Positions 8,133-16,540 are shown, counted from the stretch's first letter. The stretch: 34,555 bases of DNA from Sulfurovum sp. (GCA_027062365.1 JAMOTK010000038.1:1-34555), one strand, 5' to 3'. Numbers and translations: made by a program. Notes: generated from the letters alone by a model not told the origin.

Positions 8133-9110
8133 ATGCTTATAGATGGACATGGACGCGAAGTAAATTATCTTCGTATATCAGTAACAGAACGTTGTAATTT
8201 TAGGTGTCAATATTGTATGCCTGAAAAGCCTTTTTCTTGGGTACCTAAAGAGAATTTACTCTCTTTTGAAGAGCTTTTTTTATTTGTAAAAGTAGCCATT
8301 GATAATGGAGTCAACAAAATCCGTCTTACAGGTGGAGAGCCTCTATTGCGTGAAAATCTTGATGGTTTTATCAAAATGATAAGTGATTATAAACCTGATA
8401 TTGATTTGGCTCTTACGACAAATGCCTATCTCCTCCCTCAATCAGCCCAACAACTCAAAGACGCAGGACTCAAACGCCTCAATATCTCTCTTGATTCTCT
8501 CAAAGCCGATGTGGCAGGAAAAATCGCAGGAAAAGATGTCTTAGGACAAGTCCTTAAAGGCATAGACAAAGCTCTTGAAGTAGGATTAAAAGTCAAAATC
8601 AATATGGTACCTCTCAAAGGGATTAATGATAATGAAATCTTAGATATTATGGAGTATTCTAAAGCAAAAAATATCAAAGTACGCTTTATAGAATACATGG
8701 AAAATGCTCATGCAGACCAAACTCTAAAAGGAATGCACGGCAAAGAAATTCTCTCCAAAGTCAAAGAAAGATACACGATTAGAGCCTTAGGAAGAGAGGG
8801 GGCAAGTCCATCGTTTAATTATCTCATAGAAGAGCTAGACTATGAATTTGGACTCATAGACCCACACAAACATGACTTTTGTGAAAACTGTAACCGTATC
8901 CGACTCACAGCCGAAGGCAATCTCATCCCTTGTCTATACTTTGATGAAGCATTAAGTATCGCAGAAGCCGTCAAAAAAGGCGATATAGAAGGGGCATCAA
9001 AAGTCCTAGCCAAAGTCCTCAAAGACAAACCCAAAGAAAATAGATGGAGCGAAGAAGAGCTAGAAGACAGAGAAATATCTACTAGGGCTTTTTATGAGAC
9101 TGGTGGGTAA
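8133..9110 (+). CDS. moaA: GTP 3',8-cyclase MoaA (molybdenum cofactor synthesis)
   Basis: A 325-residue radical-SAM enzyme that cyclises GTP to 3',8-cyclo-7,8-dihydro-GTP, the first step of molybdopterin synthesis. The N-terminal SAM cluster is C21-x3-C25-x2-C28 ([10 protein letters not shown]), and LTGGEPLLR follows. The C-terminal GTP-binding cluster is C250-x2-C253-x13-C267 ([18 protein letters not shown]). The chain ends in Gly-Gly, as the family does. A GGA precedes the ATG. It is monocistronic: the next gene has its own TATAAT box. The partner moeA is 4.5 kb away on the other strand. Confidence 0.96.
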   Translation: MLIDGHGREVNYLRISVTERCNFRCQYCMPEKPFSWVPKENLLSFEELFLFVKVAIDNGVNKIRLTGGEPLLRENLDGFIKMISDYKPDIDLALTTNAYLLPQSAQQLKDAGLKRLNISLDSLKADVAGKIAGKDVLGQVLKGIDKALEVGLKVKINMVPLKGINDNEILDIMEYSKAKNIKVRFIEYMENAHADQTLKGMHGKEILSKVKERYTIRALGREGASPSFNYLIEELDYEFGLIDPHKHDFCENCNRIRLTAEGNLIPCLYFDEALSIAEAVKKGDIEGASKVLAKVLKDKPKENRWSEEELEDREISTRAFYETGG

Positions 9111-9125
9111 TATATCGTTTTTGGA

Positions 9126-9131
9126 TATAAT
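9126..9131 (+). promoter_or_regulatory. -10 box of the DUF262/ATPase module
   Basis: TATAAT starts 15 bases after the moaA stop. AAAGGAA near 9157-9163 serves as ribosome binding site for the ATG at 9168. The module therefore seems to carry its own promoter. Confidence 0.55.
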
Positions 9132-9167
9132 TTTGAAGTGAAATAATCAAGAAAAAAAGGAAATAGT

Positions 9168-10793
9168 ATGGGTTTATCATTATCAGCAGAAAATAAAACA
9201 TTAATTAAGATATTTAAAATAGAAGAACAATATATAATTCCCCCATACCAAAGAGCTTATTCTTGGGAATATGATGAGTGTTTTACTTTATATAGTGATA
9301 TTATGGAAGCTTTTCAAGATAAAGATAGTCAAGAAGATTATTTTATAGGTAATATTGTAATTGCAAAGAGTTCATCAGATAAAGACAAGTTGGAAGTAAT
9401 AGATGGACAACAAAGACTTACAACACTGTTACTTTTTATCAAAGTATTATCAATCTACAATCCTGATCATAAAGCCCTTAAAGATTGTTTAGAGATAGAA
9501 GATTGGGAGAGTGATCAAATTTCTCCACGAATAGAATCTGAGATTTTTGAATCAGATGATAAAAAAAACTTAAAAGAGGTTTTATCTTTTGATAAAAAAA
9601 AATTTGAAAAAGTATTATTAACGTGCATAAATAAAAAGGGATTAATTAACGAAAAAAAATGTACCAATAGATTTGAAGCTAATATTATGTTTTTTTATAA
9701 TTGGATTAAGTTTTATACTCAAAAAAAAGAGCTTAGAGATTTTATTAAATATCTTTTAACCCAAGTTTATCTACTTCCAATAGAGTTAGAGGGACAAACA
9801 CCACAAGAGGCAAGAGAAAAGGCTTTGAAAATATTTGAAACTATTAATAATAGAGGGAGAGATTTATCTGATTCTGATATTTTTAAGGCGAGACTCTATG
9901 AAAAGGCAGGTAAATTACAAGAAGAAAAAGAGTTTATCTCTATTTGGAGAGAGTTTAAAAATCGTTGTGACTTACAAAATATTAAAATAGATGAAGTTTT
10001 TAGATTTTATTCTCATATTATTAGAGGTAAAAATAATATAACAGGAACAGAAATAAATCTAAGACATTTTTTTATAAGATATGAAAAGTCTCCATTTAAT
10101 GAAAAAAATTATAAAGAAATTTTAGAGGATTTATTTAAAGTTATTGAAGTAATTGAATTTATTAATCAAAAGAGTAATCAAAATACAGTTTTAGCTAAAT
10201 GGTTACAATTAATCATTAGATATACAAATCAATATCCTATGTTTTTATTGGTTGTTTATATATTTAAAAATGGGTTTGAAGATAAAAATATTATAGAATT
10301 TACAAAAAGCTTAGTTAGATATATATACTATAAAGGTGCTACTACTACTATTAAATTTGAAATTTTTAATATGATTTCTAATATTGTGCATAATAGAGAG
10401 ATAGATAAATATATTGAATCAGGTATAAAAATAGAGGATATTAATATCTCAGAAAGGCTTAAAAATGGTTATGCCCTTTTAAGTTTCTATATTATACAAG
10501 ATAAGGCAATATCTAACTATGATATTGATAAATTAGTAACTCATAAAGATAGTTTAAATTGGGATAAAAAAAATATAGAATTTCTACAAAATAGTTTAGG
10601 AAATATAATTATTTTAGATATTCCAAAGAAAAGTATTACTATTGATAAAAAAGCCATTTACTATAAAGAGTCAAAGCTTGAAAATATAAAAGAAATTATT
10701 CCCTTATTAGAATCTTTTACCTATCAAAATTTTTTAGAGAGAGATAAAGAACTTAAAAGTAATCTATTAAAATTTTTTAGAGGTGAATTATGA
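9168..10793 (+). CDS. DUF262 (GmrS-like) protein with degenerate DUF1524-like tail
   Basis: A 541-residue protein of the DUF262 family, which includes GmrSD, SspE and Campylobacter RloF, several of them anti-phage or modified-DNA restriction factors. N-terminal motifs are IPPYQRAYSW (24-33), YFIGNIVI (58-65) and the hallmark IDGQQRLTTL (78-87). FETINNRGRDLSDSDIFKA (223-241) is the second conserved block. The C terminus aligns by eye with DUF1524: SLGNIIIL at 476-483, then KKAIYYKES. The usual EHIxP stretch reads DKLVT (454-458), and no His precedes LGN, so the HNH nuclease looks inactive. Codons are strongly AT-biased: 11 of 60 bases are G or C at 10081-10140. The stop overlaps the next ATG (ATGA), so the pair is coupled. 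It is likely a defence-type ATP- or NTP-dependent sensor; the function is inferred. Confidence 0.85.
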   Translation: MGLSLSAENKTLIKIFKIEEQYIIPPYQRAYSWEYDECFTLYSDIMEAFQDKDSQEDYFIGNIVIAKSSSDKDKLEVIDGQQRLTTLLLFIKVLSIYNPDHKALKDCLEIEDWESDQISPRIESEIFESDDKKNLKEVLSFDKKKFEKVLLTCINKKGLINEKKCTNRFEANIMFFYNWIKFYTQKKELRDFIKYLLTQVYLLPIELEGQTPQEAREKALKIFETINNRGRDLSDSDIFKARLYEKAGKLQEEKEFISIWREFKNRCDLQNIKIDEVFRFYSHIIRGKNNITGTEINLRHFFIRYEKSPFNEKNYKEILEDLFKVIEVIEFINQKSNQNTVLAKWLQLIIRYTNQYPMFLLVVYIFKNGFEDKNIIEFTKSLVRYIYYKGATTTIKFEIFNMISNIVHNREIDKYIESGIKIEDINISERLKNGYALLSFYIIQDKAISNYDIDKLVTHKDSLNWDKKNIEFLQNSLGNIIILDIPKKSITIDKKAIYYKESKLENIKEIIPLLESFTYQNFLERDKELKSNLLKFFRGEL

Positions 10794-12181
10794 TAAAAAA
10801 TCTTACTCTTGAAAGTTTTAAAGCTCACAAAGAGTTAAAAATTAATTTTAATGAAAAAAGTTTTTTACTTTATGGAGATAATGGAGCAGGTAAAAGTTCT
10901 ATCTATGATGCTTTAAAATTAGAATTTTTTAGAAGTAAAATTGAAGATAATATAGAGTCTAGTGATATAGCACAAGAGACTTCACAAGCAGATAAAGATA
11001 ATTTTTTCAAAAAGTATAATAATAGCATTGTAGATAATGATTTTAATATAGTATTGGAAAAAGATACAACTAAAGAGTATCAAGTTTTTATGTTAAATTT
11101 AGAAGATACAGATTTTGATAAATATTTAAATTTTAATACTCTAATAAGTAATGTGTATTTTGATATTTCTAGTATATATAATTATGATGAGATTGAATCT
11201 CATATAAATAAACTTTTGATGAACTTTAAAGAAGATATAATAATTAGAATTGATAGAGAAGATTTTTCTATTAGAATTACAGACACTAAAAGAAAGTTAG
11301 AAGAAATCAAAGACATTAAACAATATTTCAATGAAGCTAAATTAAATTTAGTAGTTTTTGCTATACTTTTTTCTATGATTGAACTCTATCAAGATGAGAA
11401 TAAACATAGAGTATTGATTTTTGATGATTTTATTACAAGTCTTGATATGTCCAATAGAACTTTTTTGATGAAGCATATTTTAGAAACTTTTGATAGTAAT
11501 TTCCAAATTATTATTTTGACTCATAATGTATATTTTTATAATTTGATTATCTATTTAGTAAATGATATTTATAAAGTAAAAGATAGTTGGCAATATGCTA
11601 ATTTATATGAGATAGGTGATGGGCATAAATTATATATGAATGATGATTTAATTAAATTACCTGATTTAAGAAAAGATGTTTATGGACAAAATCCAAATTA
11701 TCAAACTATTGGAAATCAATTAAGACAAAAGTTTGAGAGGTTACTTTATGAGTTTTCTAAAATTTTAATGATTGGTGGAGTTGAAGAGAGTAATAAAATA
11801 TTAGAAATTTTAGATAAAAAAGAGAATCTTTATTTATTGAGATATGAATATAGAGATGCTAAAAATAAGAAGCAATTCATATTTAAAAATAGTAATCATT
11901 TAGTTCTTGAAATTGAAAAACTTATAAATGAAAATAAAAGTATTGAAGATATAAAAAATTTAATATCTAAATATAGTGAAGTTGATAATTTACTTCCTGA
12001 TATTATTAATATAATTAGAGAGTTAAAGTTATATCAAAAAGTTTCAATGCACTCTCTATCACATGGACAAATGGGACAAAATCCAATTAGTCAAAAAGAG
12101 ATTGAAAAATCTTTGGAATTATTAGAGTATTTTCAAGATAAGATGAAAGATTTAGTTAATAAAAAAGTAGATGGTTTATAA
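10790..12181 (+). CDS. SMC/RecF-like AAA (ABC-fold) ATPase, partner of the DUF262 protein
   Basis: A 463-residue ATPase. Walker A is GDNGAGKS (29-36). A signature-like NEAKLN (181-186) sits before an aliphatic helix. Walker B is VLIFDD (208-213), followed by the D-loop SLD (217-219) and the switch histidine in LTHN (243-246). The insert between Walker A and the signature is only about 145 residues with no long coiled coil, unlike Rad50 or RecN, and similar to AAA15/OLD-type and Septu PtuA ATPases. Residues about 290-463 form an extra helical domain containing HSLSHGQMG and ending in a long helix. No Toprim or HNH motif is seen. It starts within the DUF262 stop and ends one base before queE. 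Composition is AT-rich like its partner. Confidence 0.85.
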   Translation: MIKNLTLESFKAHKELKINFNEKSFLLYGDNGAGKSSIYDALKLEFFRSKIEDNIESSDIAQETSQADKDNFFKKYNNSIVDNDFNIVLEKDTTKEYQVFMLNLEDTDFDKYLNFNTLISNVYFDISSIYNYDEIESHINKLLMNFKEDIIIRIDREDFSIRITDTKRKLEEIKDIKQYFNEAKLNLVVFAILFSMIELYQDENKHRVLIFDDFITSLDMSNRTFLMKHILETFDSNFQIIILTHNVYFYNLIIYLVNDIYKVKDSWQYANLYEIGDGHKLYMNDDLIKLPDLRKDVYGQNPNYQTIGNQLRQKFERLLYEFSKILMIGGVEESNKILEILDKKENLYLLRYEYRDAKNKKQFIFKNSNHLVLEIEKLINENKSIEDIKNLISKYSEVDNLLPDIINIIRELKLYQKVSMHSLSHGQMGQNPISQKEIEKSLELLEYFQDKMKDLVNKKVDGL

Positions 12182-12940
12182 ATGTTCTACCTAACAGAAA
12201 AATTTTTCTCTATTCAAGGTGAGGGTAAATATGCAGGTATTCCTTCTTACTTTTTACGTACGGGAGGGTGTAACCTTTCTTGTGCTGGATTTAAATCGTC
12301 CTATCATGTAGAGGGCAAAGAGAAGATGGGGTGTGATACTTATTTTGCTGTAGATAGTCACTTTAGCCCTTCATGGGAGAAGGTAGAAGATGCGTCTATA
12401 CTTATCAAACATCTAAAAGAAGAATTTCATAAAATTGGCTATTTACCTCAAATGGTGATTACAGGGGGTGAACCTTTGATGTATTACCAAGACAAAGTAT
12501 TTTATGCTGTTATTTCGTGGCTTGTATCCCAAAATATTACGGTGACTTTTGAAACCAATGGCACAATAGAGATAGACTTTGAAGCGTATCCACTCTATAA
12601 AGAGACTATTTTTGCCCTCTCTATCAAATTGGCCAATTCAGCTGAACCCCAAGTGAAGCGTATCAAACATAAAGCTATTGGCAATATTATTGAGTATAGT
12701 AAAGATAGTTTTTTTAAATTTACCATAGACAAAGCCTTGACCCAAAGTACAGCCTACCAAGAGATAAAAGAGATTACCCAAAGTTTTACAAATCCCTCTA
12801 TCTACTGTATGCCAGTAGGGGAGAGTCGTGCTAATATTTGGCACAATGACAGAGCAGTATTTGAATTTTGTATGCAACATGGATTTAACTATAGCGATAG
12901 GCTTCATATACGGGTTTTTGATACGACACAAGGGGTATAA
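12182..12940 (+). CDS. queE: 7-carboxy-7-deazaguanine synthase QueE, long-insertion variant
   Basis: A 252-residue radical-SAM enzyme that contracts 6-carboxytetrahydropterin to 7-carboxy-7-deazaguanine for queuosine. [11 protein letters not shown] and the cluster region are clear. The cysteines are C30-x3-C34-x16-C51, instead of the canonical CX3CX2C. The third Cys is in the usual GCDT context, so the change is a 14-residue insertion inside the cluster loop, a variation known from other QueE proteins. ITGGEPL follows. The ATG directly follows the ATPase stop, and no Shine-Dalgarno sequence lies in the preceding 20 bases, so translation probably depends on coupling to the upstream gene. Confidence 0.92.
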   Translation: MFYLTEKFFSIQGEGKYAGIPSYFLRTGGCNLSCAGFKSSYHVEGKEKMGCDTYFAVDSHFSPSWEKVEDASILIKHLKEEFHKIGYLPQMVITGGEPLMYYQDKVFYAVISWLVSQNITVTFETNGTIEIDFEAYPLYKETIFALSIKLANSAEPQVKRIKHKAIGNIIEYSKDSFFKFTIDKALTQSTAYQEIKEITQSFTNPSIYCMPVGESRANIWHNDRAVFEFCMQHGFNYSDRLHIRVFDTTQGV

Positions 12941-12975
12941 ATCTTATTTTTAGATAGCTTGGTTAAAATCAATGT

Positions 12976-12981
12976 TATAAA
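12976..12981 (+). promoter_or_regulatory. Possible -10 box of queD
   Basis: TATAAA lies in the 61-base gap between queE and queD, followed by AAGGA at 12991-12995 ahead of the ATG at 13002. Confidence 0.4.
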
Positions 12982-13001
12982 TCCCTAGTTAAGGACAAAA
13001 T

Positions 13002-13583
13002 ATGTTAATACGAAAATTATTTAAATTTGAAAATGCACATATTGTGCGTGATTGTACAACACAGCGTTGTTCTGAAAATATTCATGGGCATTCTTATAAG
13101 ATAGAAGTGCTTTTGGAGTCCAATTATTTGGATGATGGGCAGATGGTGTATGATTTTGGTTTGATGAAGCAGACGATTAAAGAGCTTATTGATGGCTTTG
13201 ACCACGGCATTACGCTTTGGAATGGAGATGATGATGCCTATCTTTTGGCAATGAAAACCCATAGCCATCGTTGGGTAGAGTTGCCTGTTTCTCCTTCTGC
13301 TGAACAGTTTTCTCGTGTGATTTATCTGCTTGTTGAGCGTGTTTTGGCGTGTACTGCTATGCAAAATGGAGAGAGAGAAGTGATGCTTCATAGTATTATC
13401 GTGCATGAGACAGAAACAGGCTATGCCCAAGGGTTTGCCAAAGATGCACATTCTACCCTGATGGGGAAGATTTCTTTAGAAGAGATACGCTTTTCTCCAC
13501 AAGTTCAAAGTGAATGGAGTGACCCTTTATTGTGGAAAAAACTTTTATCTACTACGATGATGCAAAATCCAATATCTGTTTAG
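13002..13583 (+). CDS. queD: 6-carboxy-5,6,7,8-tetrahydropterin synthase QueD
   Basis: A 193-residue enzyme that converts dihydroneopterin triphosphate to 6-carboxytetrahydropterin, the substrate of QueE encoded just upstream. Zinc ligands are probably H13 (NAHIV), H28 and H30 (IHGHSY), with catalytic C23 in CSENIHGH. VYDFGLMK and GFDHG are the other family blocks. It is longer than many QueD proteins (about 120-150 residues) because of an acidic/aromatic insertion after FDHG and a C-terminal extension. It converges on moeA with only 12 bases between the two stop codons. Confidence 0.93.
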   Translation: MLIRKLFKFENAHIVRDCTTQRCSENIHGHSYKIEVLLESNYLDDGQMVYDFGLMKQTIKELIDGFDHGITLWNGDDDAYLLAMKTHSHRWVELPVSPSAEQFSRVIYLLVERVLACTAMQNGEREVMLHSIIVHETETGYAQGFAKDAHSTLMGKISLEEIRFSPQVQSEWSDPLLWKKLLSTTMMQNPISV

Positions 13584-13595
13584 TCGTGAAATAGG

Positions 13596-14816
13596 CTAAA
13601 GTAGGCTAAAGAGGGTGGACTGTGTCTCACTTGTACATTCCCACTTGATAGGTATCATATTGACTTTTGACCCTTTTTCTAATCTCTTTAGCTTAGGGGT
13701 GATGAGTATCAATCCATCGGCTTTTTGCATAGGAGAGACCATCCCAGGCATTTGTGGTCTAAGAGGTGCAAAGGTTTGCCCATCAAAGCTACCTAGTATG
13801 ACGGCATATTTACCACCTCTTACAGAAAAGTCACTCTGCATGGTTGTAGAGATGGTATTGTGATAATAGGCACGACTTCCAGAGAGCTTACGGATGATGG
13901 CACGAACAAAGAGTTCATAGTTTACCATGGAGGCAAGAGGATTACCTGGAAGATTGACGATGATGGTTTGGTTTATTTTTCCTATGATAGTAGGTCGCCC
14001 TGGTTTGATGTCTATAGTATCTATGAGGGTTTGCATGCCTAAGTTCGTAAAAGCTTCTTTCGTAAAATCTTTATCTCCTACACTGACCCCTCCTGAAGTG
14101 ATAATAATATCAGCATCAAGTGTACTTTTGATAGAATTTTCGAGGGCTTCTATCGTATCTGCTGAGGTACGGATAAATCTTACACTACATCCTAACTGTT
14201 TGGAACGTGTCAAAAACATAGGACTATTTGAGTTATAAAGTTGATAGTCTTCTATCTTTTCGTAGTGAGGGCGTAGTTCATCTCCTGTGCCAAAGACAGC
14301 CACTTTTATCTCTCTATAGACCGAGATATGGCTTATCCCCTGACTGGCTAAAGAGGCGATGGTATAGGCATTGATAGTCTCTCCAGCATACAAAAAAGTA
14401 TTACCTTTTTTGATGTCTTCTCCTGCCATACGGATAAAATGATTCTCTTGTATATCTTGGGGTAAGACAATGCCATCTTTTTCTATCTGTACATTTTCTA
14501 TAGGCACGATAGCTTCACAGCCTTTAGGTATGGGCGCCCCTGTCATAATCTTGATAGCCGTGTTGGCTTGGAGGGTCATGCTAGGGTTATCTCCTGCGTA
14601 GATGACTTCATTGCACGTTACTTTTTGATTGCTATTGGCTATTTTGACGGCATAGCCATCCATAGCAGAATTGTTAAATCGTGGAAGATTAAAGGTAGCA
14701 ATAGTATCCTCTGTAACGATACGTCCTACAGACATTTCGATAGGGAGTATCTCTTTATCCAAAGGGGTGATGTGTGTTGCGATAATATCTAATGCTTGAA
14801 GGATAGAACTAGCCAT
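13596..14816 (-). CDS. moeA: Molybdopterin molybdenumtransferase MoeA
   Basis: A 406-residue enzyme that inserts molybdate into adenylylated molybdopterin. Domain order is normal: N-terminal PRFNNSAMDGYAV, the MoCF-binding block SGGVSVGDKDFTKEA, then DIKPGRP and PGNPLASMVNYELFVRAIIRKL, and the C-terminal beta domain. AAGG lies before the ATG at 14816. The final codons sit in a 10-base tandem duplication (TAGGCTAAAG twice at 13592-13611 on the plus strand), which also supplies the stop. It is transcribed toward queD and divergently from the membrane protein gene at 14904. Confidence 0.95.
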   Translation of the reverse strand: MASSILQALDIIATHITPLDKEILPIEMSVGRIVTEDTIATFNLPRFNNSAMDGYAVKIANSNQKVTCNEVIYAGDNPSMTLQANTAIKIMTGAPIPKGCEAIVPIENVQIEKDGIVLPQDIQENHFIRMAGEDIKKGNTFLYAGETINAYTIASLASQGISHISVYREIKVAVFGTGDELRPHYEKIEDYQLYNSNSPMFLTRSKQLGCSVRFIRTSADTIEALENSIKSTLDADIIITSGGVSVGDKDFTKEAFTNLGMQTLIDTIDIKPGRPTIIGKINQTIIVNLPGNPLASMVNYELFVRAIIRKLSGSRAYYHNTISTTMQSDFSVRGGKYAVILGSFDGQTFAPLRPQMPGMVSPMQKADGLILITPKLKRLEKGSKVNMIPIKWECTSETQSTLFSLL

Positions 14817-14844
14817 AGGCGACCTTTTAAATTAAGTTAAGTTG

Positions 14845-14867
14845 ATTATAACTAATTAGGGTATAAT
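14845..14867. promoter_or_regulatory. Divergent -10 boxes of moeA and the membrane protein gene
   Basis: On the minus strand TATAAT is formed by 14845-14850, 29 bases ahead of moeA. On the plus strand TATAAT lies at 14862-14867, 37 bases ahead of the ATG at 14904. The two boxes are 11 bases apart, so the promoters probably compete. Confidence 0.5.
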
Positions 14868-14903
14868 CCATTTTAAAATATAGATAAATTAAAGGAATAA
14901 TAG

Positions 14904-15332
14904 ATGGAAGTAGTACAGATGTTAGCAACACACAGTCTTTTGGTGAAAGCTTTTTTAGGGTTCTTAGTAGGAGGATTGATTATTCCGTTTGTAACGGCTA
15001 AGAATCCATTGGGATTTAGAAAAGCAAATTTTTTTTATACGATGATATTTCAAGCATTGATAACGATGATTGCTTTTGCAGGATTGGTATCTGTCTTTAC
15101 AGGTGATTTGGGATGGTCTGTTACTACTATTATCATGATACTTGTGTGGGCTGTGATGATGTATATCGAAATTCAAAAATATAAAGTGATAAAAATTGCT
15201 AATCTACAAAACCCTGAGACGCATAAAGTGCTTAAATCGGCATTTGTTAAAATCTCATTGGTACAAATATTATTGGTAACACTCATGGTAGTCTTGATGA
15301 TACTTAAAGCAAAAGGCATTGTGAGCTTTTAG
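14904..15332 (+). CDS. Small four-helix inner-membrane protein, unknown function
   Basis: A 142-residue protein I do not recognise. About four hydrophobic segments are visible: 10-32, 43-67, 71-88 and 115-137. Short basic links (KNPLGFRK; KYKVIKIANLQNPETHK) suggest an inside orientation for those loops. No signature residues for a transporter or enzyme are apparent. AAAGGAA precedes the ATG at 14904. The stop is directly followed by the GTG start of rsmE, so the two genes are co-transcribed and coupled. Confidence 0.8.
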   Translation: MEVVQMLATHSLLVKAFLGFLVGGLIIPFVTAKNPLGFRKANFFYTMIFQALITMIAFAGLVSVFTGDLGWSVTTIIMILVWAVMMYIEIQKYKVIKIANLQNPETHKVLKSAFVKISLVQILLVTLMVVLMILKAKGIVSF

Positions 15333-16001
15333 GTGTTATATCTCTATCATGCCCAAGCAGGTCAATCGTCACTCTCTTTAGAGGGGGATGAACATCGGTA
15401 TATCTTTAAGGTGCGTAGGCACAAAGCAGAAGAAAAACTTTACTTACGTAATCTTAATGATAGTATGCTTTATCGCTATCGTATTGCGTATATAGACAAA
15501 AAATCAGTACATCTTATACTTGAAGAATCTAAAGCTCTTGATATAGGAGCATCTAAAAATTTACATATCGCTTGGTGTATTATCGACCCTAAAAGTATCG
15601 AAAAAGTATTGCCCTCTCTTAATGAAATAGGTGTTGAAAAAATCACTTTTATCTATTGTAAACGTTCACAAAAAAGTTTTAAGATAGATTTTAAGCGTTT
15701 GGAAAAAATACTTTTAAACTCATCTCAGCAATCAGGACGAAGTCAAATGATGCAGTTAGAGATGATAAAAGATTTAGAAACGTTCTTAGTGAAATATCCC
15801 AAAAGTAAAATGCTCAATTTTTCACAAGATAATTTTGTCTCTTCTGCTTCTTTTGAAAGCATTGTGATTGGATGTGAGGGTGGTTTTCATGAAGATGAGG
15901 TCGCATTGTTTGAAAAAGATGAGATAATAGGGTTTGATACGCCTTTGGTTTTGAAGTCTGAGAGTGCTGTCTTTGCTGTAGCAAGTAAAATTTTACTCTA
16001 A
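15333..16001 (+). CDS. rsmE: 16S rRNA (uracil-1498-N3)-methyltransferase RsmE
   Basis: A 222-residue SPOUT-class methyltransferase that methylates U1498 of 16S rRNA. It has an N-terminal PUA-like domain (EGDEHRYIFKVRRHKAEEKLYL, about residues 17-38). The C-terminal knotted SAM-binding region reads VIGCEGGFHEDEVALF, then GFDTPLVLKSESAVFAVASKIL. The common IGPEGG is IGCEGG here, and the usual LRxETA is LKSESA. The start codon is GTG at 15333, directly after the previous stop. No alternative ATG in frame fits the conserved N terminus better. Confidence 0.9.
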   Translation: MLYLYHAQAGQSSLSLEGDEHRYIFKVRRHKAEEKLYLRNLNDSMLYRYRIAYIDKKSVHLILEESKALDIGASKNLHIAWCIIDPKSIEKVLPSLNEIGVEKITFIYCKRSQKSFKIDFKRLEKILLNSSQQSGRSQMMQLEMIKDLETFLVKYPKSKMLNFSQDNFVSSASFESIVIGCEGGFHEDEVALFEKDEIIGFDTPLVLKSESAVFAVASKILL

Positions 16002-16112
16002 AAATAATATAAATAAGAGTATTTTTATCTGAATACGCTACAAATTAGAACGAAAGGTATCTATATTATAAAAAATATAAGTTTTGACAATAGATTTATA
16101 ATCAAATTACGC

Positions 16113-16118
16113 TATACT
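16113..16118 (+). promoter_or_regulatory. Likely -10 box of trxA
   Basis: TATACT lies 31 bases before the trxA ATG at 16150. AAAGGAATT at 16137-16145 is the ribosome binding site. Confidence 0.5.
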
Positions 16119-16149
16119 TTTTTAAATTAACAATACAAAGGAATTAAAC

Positions 16150-16467
16150 ATGGCTAAATATGTAGAATTAACAAACGACAATTTTGATGCAACAATCGCA
16201 GAGGGTGTAACAATGGTAGACTTTTGGGCTCCATGGTGTGGACCTTGTAGAATGATTGCTCCAGTGATTGAGGAATTAGCAGAAGATTTTGATGGAAAAG
16301 CAACTATCTGTAAAGTAAATACAGACGAGCAACAAGAAATCGCTGTAAAATATGGTATTAGATCAATCCCTGCAATTATGTTTTTCAAAGATGGTGAAAT
16401 GGTAGACCAAATGGTAGGTGCTGCTTCTAAAGATGCATTTGCTGAAAAGATAAACGCAATACTATAA
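16150..16467 (+). CDS. trxA: Thioredoxin
   Basis: A 105-residue cytoplasmic dithiol reductant of normal length. The active site is W-C30-G-P-C33 in FWAPWCGPCRM, and the conserved cis-Pro loop reads RSIPAIMFFKDGE. A hairpin separates it from the thioredoxin reductase gene 138 bases downstream, so it probably has its own strong transcript. Confidence 0.97.
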   Translation: MAKYVELTNDNFDATIAEGVTMVDFWAPWCGPCRMIAPVIEELAEDFDGKATICKVNTDEQQEIAVKYGIRSIPAIMFFKDGEMVDQMVGAASKDAFAEKINAIL

Positions 16468-16477
16468 ATCACTATGT

Positions 16478-16504
16478 AGTTCAAAGAGAGTTTCTCTTTG
16501 AACT
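16478..16504 (+). terminator. Hairpin after trxA, likely terminator or transcript stabiliser
   Basis: A perfect 12-bp stem, AGTTCAAAGAGA (16478-16489) with TCTCTTTGAACT (16493-16504), around a GTT loop. It is followed by ATACCC and C-rich sequence rather than a T-run, so it is an atypical intrinsic terminator. It may instead protect the trxA mRNA 3' end. Confidence 0.55.
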
Positions 16505-16540
16505 ATACCCAACTTCCCCCATTACTTCTAAAATAAATAC

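Noticed and set aside
9111-12200. Attachment-site or target-site repeats flanking the DUF262/ATPase module
   Set aside because: I compared the moaA-side gap with the queE junction and saw no matching direct or inverted repeats and no integrase, so no mobile-element call is made.
12182-13583. 7-deazaguanine DNA-modification (dpd) cluster around queE/queD
   Set aside because: No DpdA-like transglycosylase or other dpd gene is present; queE and queD are explained by queuosine synthesis.
13615-14238. Plus-strand open frames within moeA
   Set aside because: They are antisense shadows of a well-supported gene, with no start signals or recognisable domains.
16084-16118. TTGACA at 16084-16089 as -35 box of trxA
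   Set aside because: The only good -10 box (TATACT at 16113) is 23 bases further on, too far for a normal sigma-70 spacer, and TTTATAAT at 16096 is too close.
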